Source of the DNA: JAWVZB01 sp033722375 | GTDB taxonomy: Bacteria; Actinomycetota; Nitriliruptoria; Nitriliruptorales; Nitriliruptoraceae | DNA: 26,354 nucleotides | NCBI GenBank assembly: GCA_033722375.1 | Contig: JAWVZB010000039.1 | Location: 1-26,354, forward strand | Direction of reading: 5' to 3' | In this document: positions 8,390 through 15,264 of the stretch, piece by piece | Layout: every line of letters starts with the position of its first letter | Position numbering within the stretch: position 1 is the first letter of the stretch | Translations under genes and position numbers: made by a program | Notes under the pieces: model-generated | Told to the model about the DNA's origin: nothing | Databases searched by the model: none | Seen by the model: only the letters and a program-made list of their open reading frames with translations

Positions 8390-8530
8390 GAGTCCAAAGG
8401 TCGCGACGAGAGGCGGCAGGGGTCGGCCGGGGCGCGAGCGTGTGGTGGATCGCCGCGGGTGAGGCGGGATGTTCTCCCCCCTAGCAGAGGGGGGAGAGAG
8501 CGCCCGAAGGGCGCGATGGCGGGTTGTTGG
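8390..8530. other. Left part of the 318 bp gap after the SLC13 gene; no gene seen
   Basis: No protein-coding gene is supported in 8390-8707. The only open frames run on into the antisense of the sulfate adenylyltransferase gene. The stretch holds a TCGCGA palindrome near 8401, the tandem hairpins at 8473-8514, and then the long inverted repeat at 8531-8709. Confidence 0.6.
8473..8514. terminator. Two tandem hairpins after the SLC13 gene
   Basis: Hairpin 1 has a perfect 9 bp stem (8473-8481 TCTCCCCCC with 8489-8497 GGGGGGAGA) and a 7-base loop. Hairpin 2, two bases later, has a 6 bp stem (8500-8505 GCGCCC with 8509-8514 GGGCGC) and a GAA loop. They lie 84 bp past the permease stop, between convergent genes, so they may terminate transcription, though no T-run follows. 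They could also be the 5' part of the larger structured element next to them. Confidence 0.5.
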
Positions 8531-8709
8531 AGCAGTTGTGGTCGGGCGCCGTGCGGGAAGCCAGGTCAGCGAGCGCGGCCCAGGTGGTCGTCTGACAAGG
8601 CGCCCGAGGAGTCCATAGCAGAAGCTATGGCCGACGAGGGCAACGCCGTCAGCGGCCGGCTGGACCTCGCGAGCCTGGCGCTCGCGTGCGGTGCCCGGCC
8701 TCAACTGCT
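8531..8709 (+). ncRNA. Long rod-like inverted repeat; candidate structured RNA or palindromic repeat element
   Basis: Positions 8531-8555 pair with 8685-8709 in a 25-position stem. There are 20 Watson-Crick pairs, four G-U pairs and one U-U mismatch. The pairing continues inward with GCCAGG (8560-8565) to CCTGGC (8674-8679), GCGAG (8569-8573) to CTCGC (8666-8670), CTGAC (8592-8596) to GTCAG (8648-8652), and GGCG (8599-8602) to CGCC (8644-8647). The apical stem is CCATAGC (8613-8619) with GCTATGG (8624-8630) around an AGAA loop. All four wobbles are G-U if the plus strand is transcribed, and would be A-C mismatches on the minus strand, which suggests a plus-strand RNA. The right arm ends within the stop codon of the convergent sat gene. 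I recognise no known RNA family. A dispersed palindromic repeat or an elaborate terminator are alternatives. Confidence 0.5.
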
Positions 8710-10435
8710 AATCGACGTCGTACCAGCCTTCGCGCTCGAGGTGGACGAGGATCTGGTTGACACCTTCCTCGGGGGTGATGTCGGTGGTGTCGATCTCGAG
8801 CTCGGCGTCGGCGGGTTCCTCGTAGGGGTCGCTGATCCCGGTGAAGTTCTCGACGATGCCGGCGCGGGCCTTGGCGTAGAGTCCCTTGCGGTCGCGCTGT
8901 TCGCAGACCTCCAGTGGCGTGGAGACGTGGACGAGGATGAACCCGCCCCCCGTTTCCTCGATCTGGGCACGGTTGAGCTTGCGGATCTGGTCGTAGGGAG
9001 CGATCGGTGCGGCGATGGCGATACCGCCGTGCTTGGTGATCTCGGAGGCGACGTAGCCGATGCGGAGCACGTTGATGTCGCGGTGCTCCTTCGAGAACCC
9101 GAGCTCGGAGGAGAGGTTCTTGCGGACGATGTCACCGTCCAGCAGGGTGATGGAGCGGCCGCCGGCCTCGAGGAGCTTGGTCTGGAGGACGTTGGCGAGG
9201 GTGGACTTGCCCGATCCCGAGAGCCCGGTGAAGAACACGGTGAAGCCGCGCTGGGAGCGGGGCGGGTGGGTGCGCCGGAGCTCGTCGATCACCTCGGGGT
9301 AGGTGAACCATTCGGGGATCTCGCGTCCCGTGGCGAGCCGCTCGCGCAGTTCCGTGCCGGAGATGGAGGCGGTCTCGAGTTCGTCGGGGATCTCGTCGAC
9401 GGGTTCGTAGGCGTCCTTGGAGGGGACGTAGACCATCATCCGGAAGGGGACCATCTGCACACCGAGCTCGTCCTCGTGCTCGGTGAACAGCTCCTGGGCC
9501 TCGTAGGGACCGTAGAAGGGCTGACCGTCGGAGTCCTCGCCGGGTCCGGCATGGTCGCGTCCCACGATGAAGTGGGTGCAGCCGTAGTTCTTGCGGATGA
9601 TCGCGTGCCACACCGCCTCGCGGGGGCCGCCCATGCGCATGGCGAGCGGCAGCAGCGAGAGCCCGACCGTCGACGGCGGGTAGTGGTTGATGATGTTCCG
9701 GTAGACCCGGACGCGGGTGAAGTGGTCCACGTCCCCGGGCTTGGTCATCCCGACGACCGGGTGGATCAGCAGCGTGGCGTCGTTCTCGGTGGCGGCGCGC
9801 TTGGTGATCTCGACGTGGGCGCGGTGCATCGGGTTCCGGGTCTGGAACGCGACCACCTTGGTCCAGCCGATGTCCGCGAACCGTCGCCGGACCTGTTGGG
9901 GGGTCTTGCGGAGGTCCTTGAAGTCGTACTGGTTGGGCAGCTGGCAGGCCTCGAGCCGTCCGCCGACGTAGGCGTCGCCGGCGACGTTGAAGAGGTAGTC
10001 GACGGCCGGGTGTTCGGGGTTGGTGGTGCCGAAGACCAGCTCGGCCTCGCGCTTCTTGTCCGGGACCCAGACGTCCTCGACGTAGAGCGCTGCGAGCATC
10101 GTGCCTTCGGGGTCGCGGAGCGCCACGGTGTCGCCGGTCTCGATCTGGTCGGCGAACTCCTCGTCGACGTCGAGGGTGATCGGCATCGGCCAGAGGGTGC
10201 CGTCGGCGAGGCGCATGTCCTCGCAGACCCGCTCGTAGTCCTCGCGGTTCAGGAACCCCGTGAGGGGGGAGAACCCCCCGTTCGCGAGCAGCTCGAAGTC
10301 GCAGAGCTGTCGGTCGGTGAGGTCCCAGTCGGGCCAGGTGGTGGCGGCCTCCTTGAGCTCGGCGGCGCGGGCGTCGTCCACACGGAGGTCGACGAGCTCG
10401 CCGCCATGGGGCGTGATGAGATGGTCGGTGGTCAT
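8708..10435 (-). CDS. sat: Bifunctional sulfate adenylyltransferase / adenylylsulfate kinase
   Basis: A 575-residue fusion that activates sulfate: ATP plus sulfate gives APS plus PPi, then APS plus ATP gives PAPS. Residues 1-165 form the PUA-like N-terminal domain. The ATP sulfurylase catalytic domain (about 166-388) carries QTRNPMHRAH (198-207) and the GRDHAGPG signature (292-299). The APS kinase domain (about 395-575) has P-loop GLSGSGKS (404-411), LLDGDIVRKNL (431-441) and conserved RDIN and KGLYAKA segments. Both active sites look intact. The order ATPS then APSK without a TetR-like or GTPase part resembles other single-chain bacterial fusions. The ATG has no Shine-Dalgarno. A candidate -10 box TACGGT lies at 10477-10482 on the minus strand. 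It is convergent with the SLC13 permease and divergent from the large histidine kinase. Its stop codon touches the 8531-8709 inverted repeat. Confidence 0.95.
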   Translation of the reverse strand: MTTDHLITPHGGELVDLRVDDARAAELKEAATTWPDWDLTDRQLCDFELLANGGFSPLTGFLNREDYERVCEDMRLADGTLWPMPITLDVDEEFADQIETGDTVALRDPEGTMLAALYVEDVWVPDKKREAELVFGTTNPEHPAVDYLFNVAGDAYVGGRLEACQLPNQYDFKDLRKTPQQVRRRFADIGWTKVVAFQTRNPMHRAHVEITKRAATENDATLLIHPVVGMTKPGDVDHFTRVRVYRNIINHYPPSTVGLSLLPLAMRMGGPREAVWHAIIRKNYGCTHFIVGRDHAGPGEDSDGQPFYGPYEAQELFTEHEDELGVQMVPFRMMVYVPSKDAYEPVDEIPDELETASISGTELRERLATGREIPEWFTYPEVIDELRRTHPPRSQRGFTVFFTGLSGSGKSTLANVLQTKLLEAGGRSITLLDGDIVRKNLSSELGFSKEHRDINVLRIGYVASEITKHGGIAIAAPIAPYDQIRKLNRAQIEETGGGFILVHVSTPLEVCEQRDRKGLYAKARAGIVENFTGISDPYEEPADAELEIDTTDITPEEGVNQILVHLEREGWYDVD

Positions 10436-10585
10436 GAGAGATGCCTGGAGGTCTGCGATGCGAGAGGTGTGGCCCGACCGTACCGGCTACTCGTATCGGC
10501 CTGGACGCTCAACCGGGCAGGGGTCCTTGCCGACGAGGAAGCGGGGGGCAACGCTGGTCAGTGCGGTCTCACGACGAGAGAACAC

Positions 10586-12355
10586 GTGGTAGACGTCGGA
10601 AGCGAGGAGCAGGATCTGCTCCTGCCGTACATGCTCCGCACCGTGCGGGTCGGGGTGATCGCCAGCGTTGCTGCCATCGCGATGCTCGCCGCCTACCCCT
10701 TGGTCGCGACGCCGGAGACGTTCTCGTCGTTGACGGCCTACTACGTCCTGCTGGCCATCGCAGCATCAGCGGTCGGGGTGGTGGCGATCCTGCCGTGGGA
10801 GCGGCTCTTCGAAGGGCCGTGGGGGATGCGGCTCATGTACGTGTGGTCGATCGGTGACATCGTCATCATCTCGAGCGAGCTGCTCGTCACCGGCGGTGTC
10901 CAGTCGGACCTGTGGGTGATCTACATCCTCACGACGATCTTCTTCGCGGCGTCGTATCCGGTGCGGGGCCAGGTCGTGCTACTTGCGTTCACGGCCCTCG
11001 CCTACGTCGCGGCGTCCGTCGCGGCGGGTGAGTTCGCGGCGGTCCCGATCGCCGTTCGGATGGCTGCCCTCGGGCTGCTCACGTTCATGGGCAGCTACCT
11101 GTCGCGTGAGCTCATGGGGCAGATGCGCCAGCACGAGCGACACCGTCAATCAGCTGAACGGCACGCCGACATCCTCGACCAGGTGGTCGCGGCCACGCGC
11201 CGGCTGCAGTCGCTCGACACCGCCCAGGTCCTCGACGCGGTCGTGGACACGGTCGCCTCCCTGGGTCTGCCCTGGGCCGGCATCGCCGAGCTCGATCAGA
11301 ACCGCGGAACCTTCGAGGTCGTCCACGGCCGCGGGTTGCCCGCAGAGCTGCTGGATCGTCGCCACGACATCGAGGGGACGCTGCGTGAGGTCGTCCGGGA
11401 GGGCCGCGCAGTCGCCGCGGGTCGAGGCCGCGTCGATTCCGCGGCGTGGAGCGAGGTCGAGGGGTTCGTCGTGGCTCCGATCCACGTTCGCGGCGAGGTC
11501 GCGGCGGTGCTGGGCGGGGCGCGCCTCGACGGTGAGTCGGTGGAGCCGGCGGTCGTCGAGGCGGTCGAGCTGTTGGCCGGGCTGGCGGGGCGGGCACTCG
11601 AGCTCGCTTCGGTCTACGCGAAGGAGCGGGAGACGGTCGAGCGGCTGGAGCGGCTGGACACGCTGAAGCGCGACTTCGTCTCGAACGTGTCGCACGAGTT
11701 GCGCACGCCACTGACGGTGATGATGGGTGTGGGCGAGCTGCTCAGGGGGCGGTGGACCGAGCTGGACGACCGCACCCGTCAGGACCTGATCGACCGCCAG
11801 ATGGCGCACATCGGGTCGCTGAACCGCACCATCGAGAGCCTGTTGGACTTCTCGCGGCTCGAGGCCGGGACGCTCGAGCCGTCCGTCAAGTCGGTCGACG
11901 TGGCGGGGCTGGTCCGGGACGCCTGCGATCGGCTCGCAGACGTGCTCGAGAGCCACCGGCTCGAGGTCGATCTCGACGGGCGCGCGATGGCGTTGGCGGA
12001 TCCCGACCTCTTGGAGCGGGTGGTGGACAACCTCCTCGTGAACGCGGTCACCCACACCCCGCGGGGCACGAGGGTCTCGGTCTCGGTGGCGGACGCGGGG
12101 GAGGAGGTCGTGGTGGGGGTGGCCGACGACGGACCCGGCGTCCCCGCGGAGGAGCTGTCGAACCTGACCGATCGCTTCTTCCGGGGAGGGGACCCGGACA
12201 GACGGTCAACCCGGGGCCTCGGCCTGGGCCTCACACTGGTACACGAGATACTGATCCAGCACGGCTCCCGGCTTCAGATCGAGAGCGAACCGGGCGAGGG
12301 GGCCCGCTTCTGGTTCGCGCTCCCGGCTGACGAGCTGGAGACAGCCGCCACTTGA
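10586..12355 (+). CDS. Membrane GAF-domain sensor histidine kinase
   Basis: About 589 residues from the GTG at 10586 (weak GAGAG at 10576-10580). The ATG at 10631 would give 574 residues and is an alternative. The N-terminal 170 residues contain five or six hydrophobic helices of a MASE-like membrane sensor. A short coiled coil (176-207) is followed by a GAF domain (about 208-340), a second coiled linker, HisKA with SHELRTP (His370), and a HATPase domain with the N-box around DNLLVNAV (481-488), DDGPG (514-518) and GLGLGL (544-549). All catalytic elements are present. No response regulator adjoins it. The frame is also open upstream, right through the antisense of sat, so a much longer prediction should not be believed. 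It ends 187 bp before the sigma factor gene. Confidence 0.88.
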   Translation: MVDVGSEEQDLLLPYMLRTVRVGVIASVAAIAMLAAYPLVATPETFSSLTAYYVLLAIAASAVGVVAILPWERLFEGPWGMRLMYVWSIGDIVIISSELLVTGGVQSDLWVIYILTTIFFAASYPVRGQVVLLAFTALAYVAASVAAGEFAAVPIAVRMAALGLLTFMGSYLSRELMGQMRQHERHRQSAERHADILDQVVAATRRLQSLDTAQVLDAVVDTVASLGLPWAGIAELDQNRGTFEVVHGRGLPAELLDRRHDIEGTLREVVREGRAVAAGRGRVDSAAWSEVEGFVVAPIHVRGEVAAVLGGARLDGESVEPAVVEAVELLAGLAGRALELASVYAKERETVERLERLDTLKRDFVSNVSHELRTPLTVMMGVGELLRGRWTELDDRTRQDLIDRQMAHIGSLNRTIESLLDFSRLEAGTLEPSVKSVDVAGLVRDACDRLADVLESHRLEVDLDGRAMALADPDLLERVVDNLLVNAVTHTPRGTRVSVSVADAGEEVVVGVADDGPGVPAEELSNLTDRFFRGGDPDRRSTRGLGLGLTLVHEILIQHGSRLQIESEPGEGARFWFALPADELETAAT

Positions 12356-12384
12356 CCGCAATCTCACCTTGACCGCAACCTCAT
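12351..12384. repeat. 17 bp direct repeat at the end of the kinase gene
   Basis: Two adjacent 17 bp copies (12351-12367 and 12368-12384) share 15 of 17 bases, both beginning CTTGACCGCAA or nearly so. The kinase stop codon lies inside the first copy. They could be a tandem operator for the downstream sigma gene or a simple local duplication. Confidence 0.5.
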
Positions 12385-12508
12385 CCTGAGTCGGGGCGTC
12401 AGACCGTACGGAACCGCTGCCACCGACACGGCTGGTACGTCCCGTGCACGACAAGTGTGCGCTGAGTGAACTCGCTCGTGCGCACGGGAGTATCTGACCC
12501 ATCTCCGA

Positions 12509-12522
12509 CGTTGTACACAACG
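12509..12522. promoter_or_regulatory. Inverted repeat CGTTG-N4-CAACG upstream of the sigma gene
   Basis: A perfect 5-4-5 inverted repeat (CGTTG TACA CAACG). It overlaps the next palindrome by two bases and lies just before the ribosome binding site. Dimeric repressor sites often have this form, but the protein that would bind is unknown. Confidence 0.4.
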
Positions 12523-12534
12523 AACACTCGTTCG
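12521..12534. promoter_or_regulatory. Candidate LexA (SOS) box before the sigma factor gene
   Basis: CGAAC ACTC GTTCG is an exact match to the CGAAC-N4-GTTCG palindrome that LexA binds in Bacillus and actinobacteria. It ends where the Shine-Dalgarno GGGAGGA (12534-12540) begins, eight bases before the ATG at 12543. A bound LexA would block transcription of the sigma gene until DNA damage. Only the sequence match and position support this. Confidence 0.55.
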
Positions 12535-12542
12535 GGAGGAAG

Positions 12543-13694
12543 ATGACCACGGAACTGATGACCTCGCACTCCGACGCTGCGCGTTCGGAGCTCTTCGAGC
12601 ATGCCTCGGAACGGGGCTACGTCCTCGTCTCCGAGCTCGTGGCGCTGGCTGACCCGCTGGCGCACGGCGATGCTGACGTCAGCGACCTGGTCGAGGAGTT
12701 CGAGGACGCCGACGTCACCGTGGTCGACGACCGCCCCGTCGAGGACACCGAGGACACCCCCCTGCCGACCGGGCTGTCCTCCGATCCGGTGCGCCAGTAC
12801 CTGAACGAGGCGGCCCAGGACGAGCTCCTGGACGCCCAGCAGGAGCAGGACCTCGCGAAGCGCTACGCCGCCGGGGTCGATGCCCGCGATCTGCTGGGCA
12901 CCAACCAGGAGTTCTCGGCCGAGCAGCGGGCGCGTCTGCGCCGGATCGTGGCCGAGGGTGACCGCTCGAAGGACCGGCTGATCCGGTCGAACCTCCGTCT
13001 GGTCGTTCCGACGGCCAAGCGGTACGCCGGCAACGACCTGCCCATGATCGAAGCCATCCAGGAGGGGAACCTGGGGCTCATCCGTGCGGTCGAGAAGTTC
13101 GATCACCGCAAGGGCTACAAGTTCTCCACCTACGCGGTGTGGTGGATCCGCCAGGCCATCCAGCGTGGGCTCGCCAAGCGCGGCCGCACGATCCGGGTCC
13201 CCTCCACCATCTGGGAGCAGTCCGGCAAGGTCCGCCGAGCGAAGTCGACCCTGCGGACGCGGCTCGGGCGCGAGCCCAACCTCGAGGAGGTCGCGGCCGA
13301 GGCCGGACTGAAGCCGGAGCGCGTCGAGGAGATCGACCAAGCCCTGCGTCCGACCACCTCGCTGGACCTTCCGGTCGGCGAGGACGGTGACATCTCGCTC
13401 GGTGATCTGCTGCCGGACACCGACGGGGTGGACCCCGAGCTCGACACCGCCGCATCGGACGTCCGCCACCGGCTCGTGGACGCTCTGGCCACCCTGCCCG
13501 AGCGCGAGCGCGCCATCATCGAGCTGCGGTTCGGGCTCGTCGACGGCGAGACCAAGACGCTCGAGGAGGTCGGCAACGAGGTCGACCTCACCCGCGAGCG
13601 GGTGCGGCAGCTCGAGAAGTCCGCGCTCGCCAAGCTCAAGAACCCGGCGGCTGCGCACGGCCTCGACCAGGTCTGGGACGCACTTGCCGCTTGA
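12543..13694 (+). CDS. RNA polymerase sigma-70 factor (group 1/2, RpoD/SigA-like)
   Basis: A 383-residue sigma-70 factor. Residues 12-64 resemble region 1.1 (ELFEHASERGYVLVSEL, an acidic stretch, then VVDD). Region 1.2 begins at DPVRQYLNEA (81-90). Region 2 is very well conserved, with RLIRSNLRLVV (145-155), IQEGNLGLIRAVEKFD (172-187) and GYKFSTYAVWWIRQAIQR (191-208), the -10 recognition helix. Region 3 spans 225-300. Region 4 has TLPERERAIIELRFGL (317-332) and the helix-turn-helix TLEEVGNEVDLTRERVRQLE (339-358), which reads the -35 box. The ATG is preceded by GGGAGGA. At 383 residues it is short for a primary sigma factor, so it is probably a group 2 or small group 1 sigma. Two palindromes, one LexA-like, sit on its ribosome binding site. 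Confidence 0.93.
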   Translation: MTTELMTSHSDAARSELFEHASERGYVLVSELVALADPLAHGDADVSDLVEEFEDADVTVVDDRPVEDTEDTPLPTGLSSDPVRQYLNEAAQDELLDAQQEQDLAKRYAAGVDARDLLGTNQEFSAEQRARLRRIVAEGDRSKDRLIRSNLRLVVPTAKRYAGNDLPMIEAIQEGNLGLIRAVEKFDHRKGYKFSTYAVWWIRQAIQRGLAKRGRTIRVPSTIWEQSGKVRRAKSTLRTRLGREPNLEEVAAEAGLKPERVEEIDQALRPTTSLDLPVGEDGDISLGDLLPDTDGVDPELDTAASDVRHRLVDALATLPERERAIIELRFGLVDGETKTLEEVGNEVDLTRERVRQLEKSALAKLKNPAAAHGLDQVWDALAA

Positions 13695-13745
13695 ATCCTC
13701 GCTCCCCTGGGTCCGGGCTGCCCGTTCGGGTGGGACCGGGCCAGG

Positions 13746-13751
13746 TAGGGT
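13746..13751 (+). promoter_or_regulatory. Candidate -10 box (TAGGGT) for the Nudix operon
   Basis: TAGGGT fits TANNNT, 38 bp before the ATG at 13790. Purine-rich stretches at 13755-13764 and 13773-13780 could serve ribosome binding. Confidence 0.35.
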
Positions 13752-13789
13752 CCCGAGGAAGAGGACCATCTAGGGGCGAGCCACCGACC

Positions 13790-14281
13790 ATGCATGCGTT
13801 GCGACGTCTGATCATCAACTTCGGGCTGTCGCTGCTGCGTACGTACTGGAGCATCGTCAACCCGATCTCCGTGGGGGTGCGCGCGATCGTCCGCGACCAC
13901 GAGGGACAGGTCTTGCTGGTCCGCCACGTCTACGGCGATGACCGCCTGCACCTCCCCGGGGGCGGCGTCAAGCGTCGCGAGACCCTGGTCGGCGGCCTGC
14001 GTCGCGAGCTCAAGGAGGAGACCGGACTCGAGATCCTCGCCGACGAGCACGAGCTCCAGCTCCTCGGTGTGTTCACGAACTTCCACGAGGGCAAGTCCGA
14101 TCACGTGTCGGTGTTCGTGGTCGATCCCGATCAGTGGAAGGGTGACCTCCAAGCCGACGATCTCGAGATCGAGAAGCTCAACTTCGAGAGCGACACCGAC
14201 CTTCCACCGGACGTGTCGCCGGGGACGGCCCGCCGTCTCGCGGAGTTCCGGGGCGAACGTCAGATCACCTTCGAGTGGTGA
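13790..14281 (+). CDS. Nudix hydrolase
   Basis: A 163-residue Nudix family protein. The complete Nudix box GX5EX7REUXEEXGU is present at residues 58-80 (GGVKRRE ... RRELKEETGL), so the metal-binding, pyrophosphate-cleaving site should be active. The first 20 residues form an amphipathic or hydrophobic helix that could touch the membrane. Substrate cannot be told from sequence; small Nudix enzymes cleave nucleoside diphosphates linked to another group. Its last codons overlap the start of the nucleotidyltransferase (GTGA), so the pair is probably translationally coupled. A sugar-nucleotide or cell-envelope role is therefore possible. A longer form from an upstream GTG/TTG is unlikely because the extra residues are low complexity. 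Confidence 0.88.
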   Translation: MHALRRLIINFGLSLLRTYWSIVNPISVGVRAIVRDHEGQVLLVRHVYGDDRLHLPGGGVKRRETLVGGLRRELKEETGLEILADEHELQLLGVFTNFHEGKSDHVSVFVVDPDQWKGDLQADDLEIEKLNFESDTDLPPDVSPGTARRLAEFRGERQITFEW

Positions 14282-15063
14282 CCACTCCCGATGCCATGGC
14301 TGGGATCGTGCTCGCTGCCGGCGCGGGAACCCGTCTCCGGCCGCTGACGAGCCACCGACCCAAGGCGCTCTGCCCGGTGGCGAACCAGCCACTGCTCGAC
14401 CATGCCCTGGACCGGATCGGGGTCCTGGCGGCCGACGTCGCCGTCAACGTCCATCACGGGCGCGACCAGATGCTCGCTCACCTCGAGGGGCTCGACCTGC
14501 ATGCCTCCGTCGAGGAGGACGAGGCGCTCGGCACCGCTGGTGGGGTCGCCAACCTCGTCGGCTGGATCGATGGGCGGGACGTGGCCGTGGTGAACGTCGA
14601 CGCGTGGGGGACCGGGTCGCTGGGACGGCTACTGGACGGCTGGTCTCGGGAGACGGTCCGGCTCCTGGTCGTGGCAGACACCACCGCTGCGGATTTCGAG
14701 GGGCACTGGCGCTTCGCCGGGGCGTCGCTGATGCCGTTCGAGCTCGTGCACGGCCTCGCACCCGAGCCCTCGGGCCTCTACGAGGTGCTGTGGCGTGACC
14801 TCGAGCAGCAGGGTCGACTGGAGCTCGTTCCGTCACGTGGCCTCGAGATCGACTGCGGCACCCCCCGTGACTACCTGATCGCGAACCTGATCGCATCGGG
14901 GGGCTCCAGCGTGATCGCGCCGGACGCGATCATCGAGGGGCGTGTCGAGCGCAGCGTCGTCTGGCCCGGTGCCCGGGTGGGCGCCCACGAGCACCTGCGG
15001 TACGCCATCCGCCTCCCGGACGGGAGCACCGTCAACGTCCCCGGCGCGTCTGCGGAGAGTTGA
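14278..15063 (+). CDS. Sugar-phosphate nucleotidyltransferase (NTP_transferase family)
   Basis: A 261-residue GT-A-fold nucleotidyltransferase related to mannose-1-phosphate guanylyltransferases and MurU-type uridylyltransferases, which join a sugar-1-phosphate to an NTP with release of PPi. The signature LAAGAGTRLRPLT (12-24) is followed by PKALCPV (28-34). LGTAGG (84-89) and NVD (106-108, the metal-binding Asp) come later. The C-terminal 45 residues (SSVIAPDAIIEG ...) look like a short left-handed beta-helix turn, less than a full acyltransferase domain. The GTG start overlaps the Nudix stop codon by four bases; the preceding GTG at 14275 is equally possible. The sugar and nucleotide are not predictable. 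Confidence 0.85.
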   Translation: MTTPDAMAGIVLAAGAGTRLRPLTSHRPKALCPVANQPLLDHALDRIGVLAADVAVNVHHGRDQMLAHLEGLDLHASVEEDEALGTAGGVANLVGWIDGRDVAVVNVDAWGTGSLGRLLDGWSRETVRLLVVADTTAADFEGHWRFAGASLMPFELVHGLAPEPSGLYEVLWRDLEQQGRLELVPSRGLEIDCGTPRDYLIANLIASGGSSVIAPDAIIEGRVERSVVWPGARVGAHEHLRYAIRLPDGSTVNVPGASAES

Positions 15064-15064
15064 C

Positions 15065-15088
15065 GCTGGCCTCTCGCCGGGGGCCAGC
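15065..15088 (+). terminator. Hairpin after the nucleotidyltransferase gene
   Basis: GCTGGCC (15065-15071) pairs with GGCCAGC (15082-15088) around a 10-base loop, starting two bases after the stop codon. It lacks a T-run, so it is a possible intrinsic-like or processing hairpin. Confidence 0.45.
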
Positions 15089-15264
15089 CGGTCGGGGTGC
15101 CCTGTCCGCCTGACCACCCCCCGCAACGTCGGAGGCACGCATCGTGACCGTTCGGGCGTGCTCCGCGAAGCGGCTGGTCCGCGAGCCGTTCGTACCGTTC
15201 GACGTGCGGCGGGGGGACACAAGAGCACCGCCCCCAACGCATCGCCAGCCTCAGGAGTCCGCGG

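Noticed and set aside
6398..8704. 768-codon minus-strand frame opposite the SLC13 gene and intergenic element.
   Set aside because: Its sequence is Arg/Asp/Gly-rich without any domain and lies opposite a clear permease; a GC-driven shadow.
8532..8708. The long inverted repeat as a MITE or insertion sequence end.
   Set aside because: No target-site duplication is visible at its ends and no transposase remnant is nearby. I kept it as a candidate RNA or repeat, and copies elsewhere in the genome could revive this idea.
8459..12355. A single 1298-codon open frame on the plus strand covering the intergenic element, the whole antisense of sat and the histidine kinase.
   Set aside because: The sat gene on the minus strand is unmistakable, and high GC leaves its antisense frame open. 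The kinase starts at 10586 or 10631.
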